From positions 1-21,341 of the forward strand of contig CALMFQ010000223.1 of the NCBI GenBank assembly GCA_937863215.1: a stretch of 21,341 nucleotides of DNA. Reading direction: 5' to 3'. Made by a program: the position numbers and the translations under genes. Of the stretch, positions 14,033 to 19,291 are shown in pieces. Origin of the DNA: an uncultured Pseudomonadota bacterium. Its GTDB lineage: Bacteria; Pseudomonadota; Gammaproteobacteria; Burkholderiales; SCOH01. Within the stretch, counting starts at the first letter, position 1; each line of letters starts with the position of its first letter. The notes under the pieces are model-generated. The model made no database searches. It worked only from the letters and a program-made list of their open reading frames with translations, and was not told the DNA's origin.

Positions 14033-16036
14033 TCAACGGGCAACGACCGGGTCGTTGCCCGTTTTGTTTTTGGGAGCGAGAAAAAACTGCCCCGGTGCAC
14101 GCAGGAAGCGCTTCAGCAGCTCGCGCAGCAGCGCACGTTTCTGGCCGAAGCGTGCGCCACGTGCCTTGAGTGCGACAAACAGCGCCAGGCCGAAACTCAC
14201 CAGCAGGTTGGCGGCACCGATGCCGACAATGCCGAGCGCCGAGGTCAGCGCGGTCTGCAGGTCGATCCGGTGATCCAGCGCCACCAGCGCGTAGCTGAAA
14301 TTAGCCGCCGAAAAGGTGATGTGGCGGATATCGATCGGCAGCCCGAGGATGTAACCCAGCGTGCCGATCGAACCGAGCATGATGCCGAAATAGAAGTTAC
14401 CCGCCAGCCCGCCGAGATTGTCGCCCAGATACCGCCCCAGCCGCTCGGCCCGCTGCTTGCCGAGCAGCCGCTGCAGCCACGGCAGTTGCGCGATGCGCTC
14501 GGGAATCTGGTGATAGATCGCGGTATTGTCGTGATAACCGGAAATCAGCCCGGCGAGAAACAGGCACACGCCGGCAATCGCCGCATGGAACAGTGCCAGG
14601 CTTTGTAGCGGGTCGATATCGTGCAGCAGCTTCAGCGCTTTTTCCGGCGTGACCCAGTGGCTGCCGTTGATCCAGTAGCCGGCCAGGGCAATCAGCCACG
14701 CAGTCGGCATCACCACGCACACATTGCCGAGAATGGCCACGAACTGGGTGCGGAATACCTTGATTGCCAGATTGGCCATGCTGTCCACTGTGGCCTCGTC
14801 GCCGCTGCCCTTGTGGATCGCATCGGCGATGTGTGCGGCAGTCATCGCCGGCTGCTTGGTGGCGATGGTGAAATGCAGCACGTGCACCAGCATGAAGCCG
14901 AACGAGTAGTTGATGCTGAACAGGAATGCCTCGACCAGCGGCGCCGCTTTCAGTTTGGCCATGCCGATCTTGATCAGCGCCATCACCGCAATGACCAGCC
15001 CGGCACCCATCGCTGCGCGCAGCATCTGCCGGTATTGGAGCCGGTCGTGCGCAACGTAGTGTTCGCCGGTGCGGCCGGCATGTTCGGTAACCTTGTGTGC
15101 CAGTAGTTCGGCATTGCCGGAAATGAAGCTGCGCAGGTCGTATTTGAAATTGTCGGCGTGCAGCAGTTCGCGAAACAGCTGCAATGCCAGTGCGCGCCGC
15201 TGGCTTATGTCGCCCGGCTCCATCAATGCCAGCAGCGTGCGTAGCCGCTGCTCGCTTTGTTTCAGCCGCTGCAGCAGGTAGGTGAGGCTGACGCTGACGC
15301 CGTGCTGTTGCGCGTGTTTGCGCACCTTGATGCTGATTTCCTGGCACTGGTCGAGCAACACCAGCACATGCTGGCAATCGTCTGCCATTGTTTGCGGCGC
15401 TTGCATCGCCTGCCACTGGCTGTCGAGCCAGGTGCGGATTTCCACATTCTGGCGCAGGAACGGCGATTCGAACTGCTCGATCGGCGGATGGTTGCGCACC
15501 AGCTCCGGCTCCAGGCCGATGGCGCTGATACGGTACGACAGCATCTGGATCGCTTCCAGCACTTCGGCGCGAATCCGGTTGATGCTGGCACTGTCGCCGT
15601 TGGCCTCGGCGTCGAGCGCATCCAGCAAGCCGTTCCAGGTGGCGTCGCCGAGCTGGTTGACCCAGATGTGATCGGTCTTGCTGTGAAATACCTGGCCGAA
15701 TACGTCGCGCAGATAGCCGTCGTTCAGCGCCGGTGGCAGCAGCTTGTAGCCCAGTTTGCGTTTCAGCTCCTGGCCGAAACTGGCGTTCGGCAGGATACCG
15801 ACGTCGGCGAGCAGGTGTACGCCGGTGCGGCTGGCGACGATGCGGAACAGGTAACTGCGTAGCGCGCTGCGGTATTCGGGATGCGTTTGCAGCAGGTAGG
15901 CCAGTGCCTGGATGTTGGCGGTGGCGCTGGCGTTGTCATGCGGATTTTTCGGGCGGATGGCCGCGACCAGCTGCACCAGCAGCTGGATTTCGCGCTCGGG
16001 AGTTTGTGCGGCAATGGCTTGCAGAATGCTTTCCAT
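14033..16036 (-). CDS. Gcr-type 'site-specific recombinase' family membrane protein (PF10136-like)
   Basis: This is a 667-residue protein of a family annotated as site-specific recombinase after gonococcal Gcr. The N-terminal half (about 1-335) is soluble and helical (ALAYLLQTHPEYRSALRSYLFRIVASRTGVHLL...). The C-terminal half has several membrane segments, for example about 338-358 (AAMGAGLVIAVMALIKIG), 365-390, 445-465, 490-510, 560-580 and 610-635. I see no tyrosine- or serine-recombinase catalytic signature, so the family name should be read with caution; the real function is unknown. The ATG has an ideal AAAGGAG (16044-16050) 7 nt upstream. It lies downstream of tlyA on the same strand with a parS site between. 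Its last codons overlap the terminator of the convergent crotonase gene. Confidence 0.85.
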   Translation of the reverse strand: MESILQAIAAQTPEREIQLLVQLVAAIRPKNPHDNASATANIQALAYLLQTHPEYRSALRSYLFRIVASRTGVHLLADVGILPNASFGQELKRKLGYKLLPPALNDGYLRDVFGQVFHSKTDHIWVNQLGDATWNGLLDALDAEANGDSASINRIRAEVLEAIQMLSYRISAIGLEPELVRNHPPIEQFESPFLRQNVEIRTWLDSQWQAMQAPQTMADDCQHVLVLLDQCQEISIKVRKHAQQHGVSVSLTYLLQRLKQSEQRLRTLLALMEPGDISQRRALALQLFRELLHADNFKYDLRSFISGNAELLAHKVTEHAGRTGEHYVAHDRLQYRQMLRAAMGAGLVIAVMALIKIGMAKLKAAPLVEAFLFSINYSFGFMLVHVLHFTIATKQPAMTAAHIADAIHKGSGDEATVDSMANLAIKVFRTQFVAILGNVCVVMPTAWLIALAGYWINGSHWVTPEKALKLLHDIDPLQSLALFHAAIAGVCLFLAGLISGYHDNTAIYHQIPERIAQLPWLQRLLGKQRAERLGRYLGDNLGGLAGNFYFGIMLGSIGTLGYILGLPIDIRHITFSAANFSYALVALDHRIDLQTALTSALGIVGIGAANLLVSFGLALFVALKARGARFGQKRALLRELLKRFLRAPGQFFLAPKNKTGNDPVVAR
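14038..14071 (+). terminator. Intrinsic terminator of the crotonase gene, inside the 3' end of the Gcr-family gene
   Basis: GGGCAACGAC (14038-14047) and GTCGTTGCCC (14051-14060) form a perfect 10-bp stem with a 3-nt loop, followed by GTTTTGTTTTT. It starts 27 nt after the crotonase stop. The whole element lies within the last codons of the convergent Gcr-family gene, which stops at 14033. No T-tract is present in the other direction, so it acts only on + strand transcripts. Confidence 0.9.
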
Positions 16037-16077
16037 GCAGGGGCTCCTTTGGAATCTATGGCAGAAACGGATTTGGC

Positions 16078-16093
16078 TGTTTCACGTGAAACA
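16078..16093. other. parS: parS centromere site (ParB-binding palindrome)
   Basis: TGTTTCACGTGAAACA is a perfect 16-bp palindrome identical to the conserved bacterial parS consensus (TGTTNCACGTGAAACA in B. subtilis; near-identical sites in many proteobacteria). It lies in the 76-bp gap between the tlyA stop and the Gcr-family Shine-Dalgarno, so it interrupts no gene. ParB would load here, spread, and help segregate and organise the chromosome origin region. Chromosomal parS sites usually cluster near oriC, which suggests this window is origin-proximal (inference). No second close match is present in the window. Confidence 0.93.
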
Positions 16094-16112
16094 GGCGCTG
16101 GCGCCTTGAGGT

Positions 16113-16883
16113 TCAGGCGGACAGGGGTTTGCGGGCGAAGATAAAGAATTCGCGGTTGCCGTCGCCGCCCTTGATCGGGCTGTCGAAAAAGTCGTTCACC
16201 TGCAGGCCAAGCCCGGCGCACAGGTCGCGAATCTTGCGTTCCACCTGCAGATACAGGCGTTCATCCTTGACGATGCCGCCCTTGCTCAGGCCGTCGCGGC
16301 CGACTTCAAATTGCGGTTTGACCAGACTCAGCAATACTCCACCCGGCCGCAGCAGCGGGATGGCGGCCGGCAGTACCAGTGCCAGCGAGATGAACGATAC
16401 ATCGACGACGACCAGATCGATGGCGTGGTCGGCCAGATGCGGCTGGATATCCGCCGGCTGCAGGTGGCGTGCGTTGACGCCTTCCAGCAGCACTACGCGC
16501 GTATCGGCCGCCAATTTCGGTGCCAGTTGGCTGTGGCCGACATCGATGCCGATTACCCGTGCTGCATCCGACTGCAGCAGGCAATCGGTAAAGCCGCCGG
16601 TGGAAATTCCTACATCCAGCACACAATACCCGGCCACTGTTAAGCCTGTATGTTGCAATGCGCCAAGCATTTTCAGCCCGCCGCGCGAAACAAAGCGGTC
16701 GGCCGGATCGGGGACAACGTACAACTCGGTACCCGCAGTCAGTTTCTGACTCGATTTGGCGACAATGGTTCGCTGGCCGTTGGCTGCGACGAACACGCGA
16801 CCGGCTTCGATCAGGTTCTGCGCCGCGGTGCGCGATGGCGCCAGGCCGAGTTCAAGCAGCAACAGGTCGGCGCGGTTGGCCAT
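16113..16883 (-). CDS. tlyA: TlyA-family rRNA (cytidine-2'-O)-methyltransferase / putative hemolysin
   Basis: This is a 256-residue protein with an N-terminal S4 RNA-binding domain (about 3-62, RADLLLLELGLAPSRTAAQNLIEAGRV) and a C-terminal FtsJ/RrmJ-like methyltransferase domain. The markers are SRGGLKML (catalytic Lys region), the SAM loop LDVGISTGGFTD, VVVDVSFISL and LVKPQFEVG, giving the K-D-K-E type tetrad. TlyA methylates cytidines in 16S and/or 23S rRNA; 'hemolysin' is an older label. Length is typical (240-270). The start at 16883 lacks a clear Shine-Dalgarno, but a perfect TATAAT lies 32 nt upstream. It lies upstream of the Gcr-family gene on the same strand, with parS between the two. 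Confidence 0.92.
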   Translation of the reverse strand: MANRADLLLLELGLAPSRTAAQNLIEAGRVFVAANGQRTIVAKSSQKLTAGTELYVVPDPADRFVSRGGLKMLGALQHTGLTVAGYCVLDVGISTGGFTDCLLQSDAARVIGIDVGHSQLAPKLAADTRVVLLEGVNARHLQPADIQPHLADHAIDLVVVDVSFISLALVLPAAIPLLRPGGVLLSLVKPQFEVGRDGLSKGGIVKDERLYLQVERKIRDLCAGLGLQVNDFFDSPIKGGDGNREFFIFARKPLSA

Positions 16884-16914
16884 GAGGGGCGAGGGGAATG
16901 GTCTGCATCGGCAA

Positions 16915-16920
16915 ATTATA
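16915..16920 (-). promoter_or_regulatory. tlyA promoter -10 element
   Basis: On the minus strand a perfect TATAAT ends 31 nt before the tlyA ATG, predicting a leader of about 24 nt. At 17-bp spacing the -35 falls in the T-run of the upstream terminator (TTTTTA, 3 of 6 matches). Terminator and promoter therefore overlap. Confidence 0.6.
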
Positions 16921-16935
16921 CCTGCCTGTGCCGCG

Positions 16936-16968
16936 AATAAAAAAAGCCGGCGTGATTGCTACGCCGGC
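16936..16968 (-). terminator. Intrinsic terminator of the Spy-like gene
   Basis: On the minus strand GCCGGCGT and ACGCCGGC form a perfect 8-bp stem (16946-16953 with 16961-16968) with a 7-nt loop, followed by TTTTTTTATT. It lies about 40 nt after the stop of the Spy-like gene and ends that transcript before tlyA. Confidence 0.92.
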
Positions 16969-17005
16969 AAGGTGCCACTCGGACAGGGAGAAAAGCGGTA
17001 AAACG

Positions 17006-17482
17006 TTACGGGCGTTCTTTGCCGTGGCGCATGTGTTCCATACGCTGCGACATGCGCTGCCAGTGTTGTTTGATGGAATCGCTGGCGGTCTGTTTCTGCG
17101 CGTCGTTGAGGCTGGCGTACAGTTTCAGCCAGGCATCGCGCTCTTTTTCGTGCAGAGCCTTGCCGCTGTCGCGCTGCGCTTCCATGGTATCGCTGAGCTT
17201 CTGCAGATCGAGGATCGGTTGTTGCTTCTGCTCATCGAACAGCGTGCGGGTCTTTTCCATGCCGGATTTCATTGCGTCGCGGCTGGCCTGCGATGCAGCT
17301 TCGGCGGCGTTCCACAGCGTGGTCTGTTCGGCAGTCAGTTTCAGTTGCGGCTTGGCGTGCTGCAGACCGGCCCATGGGCCCATATGCATCGGGCCGCTGT
17401 GGCTGCGATCCGCCAGTGCCGGCATCGCCAGGGTGGCCAACAATGCACTGGCAACCAGAGTGTGTTTGATCGAACGGTTCAT
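17006..17482 (-). CDS. Spy/CpxP-like periplasmic protein (LTXXQ family)
   Basis: This is a 158-residue precursor with a clear signal peptide (about 1-24, MPALA|DRS). The mature part is highly charged and all-helical, with the LTxxQ motif at 49-53 (LTAEQ) and a variant repeat at 125-129 (LNDAQ). This is the pattern of Spy and CpxP, small periplasmic chaperones and stress sensors induced by envelope stress or metals. Histidine and methionine are frequent at both ends (HSGPMHMGP, MEHMRHG), which could bind metal (inference). ATG at 17482 is preceded by AAGGAG at 6 nt; the frame could also begin at an adjacent TTG. The leader hairpin and upstream inverted repeat suggest tight control. The gene is monocistronic, with its own terminator. 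Confidence 0.87.
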   Translation of the reverse strand: MNRSIKHTLVASALLATLAMPALADRSHSGPMHMGPWAGLQHAKPQLKLTAEQTTLWNAAEAASQASRDAMKSGMEKTRTLFDEQKQQPILDLQKLSDTMEAQRDSGKALHEKERDAWLKLYASLNDAQKQTASDSIKQHWQRMSQRMEHMRHGKERP

Positions 17483-17485
17483 CAA

Positions 17486-17523
17486 CTGCTCCTTTGCTGT
17501 TGTCGCGTCGTATTGAGGAGCAG
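17486..17523 (-). promoter_or_regulatory. Shine-Dalgarno-masking hairpin in the Spy-like leader
   Basis: On the minus strand CTGCTCCT (17516-17523) is perfectly complementary to AGGAGCAG (17486-17493), which contains most of the ribosome-binding site. The stem is 8 bp with a 22-nt loop. If the transcript starts upstream of 17523, translation would be masked until the stem opens. A -10-like TACAAA at 17535-17540 allows this; the alternative TACACT at 17522-17527 would remove the left arm. Confidence 0.5.
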
Positions 17524-17557
17524 TGTAGGCCGGATTTGTAGCGGGAGTGTGTGATAC

Positions 17558-17615
17558 GCGCCGGCAAATGTATCAATTTGTAACAATGCGGCCGGCGCTT
17601 ACAAATTGATACATT
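17558..17615. repeat. Interlocked inverted repeats between the Spy-like gene and the pseudouridine synthase gene
   Basis: A perfect 17-bp inverted repeat is formed by AATGTATCAATTTGTAA (17567-17583) and its reverse complement (17599-17615), separated by 15 nt. A second perfect 8-bp repeat, GCGCCGGC (17558-17565) and GCCGGCGC (17591-17598), interleaves with it. Each long arm holds TGTATC and TGTAA at a 10-bp period, the layout of OmpR/PhoB-family binding sites. The element starts 76 nt upstream of the Spy-like ATG and ends 12 nt past the end of the pseudouridine synthase gene. No T-tract follows in either direction, so it is not a normal terminator. Confidence 0.6.
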
Positions 17616-17627
17616 CAGTCAGGCGCA

Positions 17628-18362
17628 TCAGGCGAAATGTTCATCGGCGCCGAGATAACGCCATTGGCCCGGCGGCAGATCGCCGAGTACCACCTTGCCG
17701 ATGCGGATGCGTTTCAGCCCGACCACGCGCAGCCCGACCAGCTCGCACATGCGGCGGATCTGGCGCTTCTTGCCTTCCTTGAGCACAAACCGCAATTGAT
17801 CCTGATTCTGCCAGCTGACCTGGGCGCGTTTCAGCGGTTGGCCATCGAGGCTGAGGCCGAAATTGAGCTGTTTCAGCCCCTCCTGCGACAGGCGGCCGGA
17901 AACCCGCACCAGATATTCCTTTTCGACATCCGAATCCTCGCCGATCAATTGCTTGGCGATGCGGCCATCCTGCGTCAATACCAGCAGCCCGACCGAATCG
18001 ATATCCAGCCGCCCGGCCGGCGCCAGATTCTTGCATTGCAGTGGATTGAACCGGATGCTGCTCTGGTCGCCACGCCAATGGTTTTCTGCCGTTACCAGCA
18101 CATACGCAGGCTGGTAACCTTTTTCGGCCTGGCCCGATACGTAGCCGACCGGTTTGTTGATCAGGATCGTGACGCGGTTGTTCTGTGTTGCGCTGGCTTG
18201 CGCATCGAGTGTGATCTTCTGCTGTGGCAGTACCTTGCTGCCAAGCTGATCGACCACCACGCCATCGACCTTGACCCAGCCCCTGGCGATATATTCATCG
18301 GCTTCGCGGCGCGAGCAGAGGCCGAGTTCGGCCATACGTTTGGAAAGGCGGATTGGTTCCAT
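17628..18362 (-). CDS. 23S rRNA pseudouridine synthase, RluF-like
   Basis: This is a 244-residue protein with an N-terminal S4 domain (about 3-50, IRLSKRMAELGLCSRREADEYIARGWVKVDG) and a RsuA/RluB/E/F-type synthase domain. The catalytic Asp is D120 in APAGRLDIDSVGLLVLTQDG. Conserved INKPVGYVSG (68-77), EKEYLVRV and KKRQIRRMCELVGLRVVGLKRIRIG follow. It resembles RluF (pseudouridine 2604 of 23S rRNA) in the S4 start and the RQIRRMCE block, but lacks the long basic C-terminal tail of E. coli RluF. The exact target uridine is therefore not certain. The start is ATG at 18362; a longer frame would overlap the divergent tcdA gene and is rejected. No clear Shine-Dalgarno is visible. Confidence 0.9.
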   Translation of the reverse strand: MEPIRLSKRMAELGLCSRREADEYIARGWVKVDGVVVDQLGSKVLPQQKITLDAQASATQNNRVTILINKPVGYVSGQAEKGYQPAYVLVTAENHWRGDQSSIRFNPLQCKNLAPAGRLDIDSVGLLVLTQDGRIAKQLIGEDSDVEKEYLVRVSGRLSQEGLKQLNFGLSLDGQPLKRAQVSWQNQDQLRFVLKEGKKRQIRRMCELVGLRVVGLKRIRIGKVVLGDLPPGQWRYLGADEHFA

Positions 18363-18409
18363 TGTGAATCGTCGGTTCAGTAAACGCTGAGTATGGAATT
18401 GTAAACCGA

Positions 18410-18415
18410 TATAAT
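18410..18415 (+). promoter_or_regulatory. tcdA promoter -10 element, leaderless or near-leaderless transcript
   Basis: A perfect TATAAT ends 8 nt before the tcdA ATG (18424), so the predicted transcription start is at or within about 2 nt of the start codon. No Shine-Dalgarno exists in the gap. The -10 sits in the dyad CCGA-TATAAT-TCGG. The -35 at 17 bp is weak (CTGAGT). Confidence 0.55.
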
Positions 18416-18423
18416 TCGGCCCC

Positions 18424-19221
18424 ATGAACGATTTCGATTTCGACCGCCGTTTCGGCGGCATCCGCAAACTGTATGGTGCGGCCGGGTTGCAGGCCTTGCG
18501 CGAGGCGCACGTGTGCGTGATTGGCATCGGTGGTGTCGGTTCGTGGGCGGCCGAGGCGCTGGCGCGGTCGGCGGTCGGGCGCATTACGCTGATCGATCTC
18601 GATCATGTGGCCGAATCCAATCTCAACCGCCAGATCCACGCGCTGGAGTCGACCTTAGGCAAGGCCAAGGTGCAGGCAATGGCGGAGCGCATCGCCGAGA
18701 TCAATCCGGCTTGCCGGGTCGAGCTGATCGACGATTTTCTCGATCTCGACAATCTGGCGGATTATCTGGGTCGCGGCTACAGCGCGGTGATCGATGCGAT
18801 CGACAGCGTCAAGACCAAGACTGCGCTGATCGCCTGGTGCCGGCGCAACAAGGTCAAGCTGATCAGTTGTGGCGGTGCCGGCGGCCAGCTCGATCCGACG
18901 CAGATCCGGATCGGCGACCTGGCCAAGACCACGCAAGACCCGCTGCTGGCAAAGGTACGTCACAACCTGCGGCGCGAATACGGCTTCCCGCGCGATCCGA
19001 AAAAGCGTTTCGAGATTGCCGCCGTGTATTCCACCGAGCAACTGGTTTACCCGCAGGACGCAGGTGCAAGCTGCGAAGTGGGCGAAGGCGCAGGCGTGAG
19101 CGGACTCAATTGTGCCGGCTTCGGCTCGTGCGTCGGCGTCACTGCCAGCTTCGGTTTGATCGCTGCCAGCTGGGTGCTGCGCAAGCTGGTGGAACGGGCA
19201 AAAAACAGTCCGGTTGGCTGA
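18424..19221 (+). CDS. tcdA: tRNA threonylcarbamoyladenosine dehydratase (TcdA/CsdL)
   Basis: This 265-residue E1-like enzyme (ThiF/MoeB fold) uses ATP to convert t6A37 of tRNAs to cyclic ct6A. The N-terminal motif RRFGGIRKLYG and the nucleotide-binding loop CVIGIGGVGSWAAEALARS (about 31-49) are typical. IDLDHVAESNLNRQIHA contains the acidic and Arg residues for adenylation. DAIDSVKTKTALI and the C-terminal GASCEVGEGAGVSGLNCAGFGSCVGVTASFG block match TcdA closely. Length agrees with E. coli TcdA (268). It is divergent from the pseudouridine synthase gene (61 bp), so two RNA-modification genes share a promoter region. It is followed by plsB 70 bp downstream on the same strand. Confidence 0.95.
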   Translation: MNDFDFDRRFGGIRKLYGAAGLQALREAHVCVIGIGGVGSWAAEALARSAVGRITLIDLDHVAESNLNRQIHALESTLGKAKVQAMAERIAEINPACRVELIDDFLDLDNLADYLGRGYSAVIDAIDSVKTKTALIAWCRRNKVKLISCGGAGGQLDPTQIRIGDLAKTTQDPLLAKVRHNLRREYGFPRDPKKRFEIAAVYSTEQLVYPQDAGASCEVGEGAGVSGLNCAGFGSCVGVTASFGLIAASWVLRKLVERAKNSPVG

Positions 19222-19239
19222 TTTGACACCCCAATAGGG

Positions 19240-19245
19240 TAAAAT
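19240..19245 (+). promoter_or_regulatory. Candidate -10 element for plsB
   Basis: TAAAAT lies 46 nt upstream of the plsB ATG. A perfect TTGACA at 19223-19228 is only 11 bp away, too close to serve as its -35. The promoter is uncertain, and plsB might also be read from tcdA, since no terminator separates them. Confidence 0.3.
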
Positions 19246-19291
19246 GCCCGCCACTGTGGGCCGTGCTGCCACGCAAGACTTCTCAACAATC

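Noticed and set aside
17567..17615. Terminator of the pseudouridine synthase gene
   Set aside because: The 17-bp stem is AT-rich and no T-tract follows on either strand; an operator or RNA-structure role fits better.
19223..19245. TTGACA plus TAAAAT as a strong plsB promoter
   Set aside because: The spacing is 11 bp, far from the 16-18 bp needed, so the two hexamers cannot act as one standard promoter.
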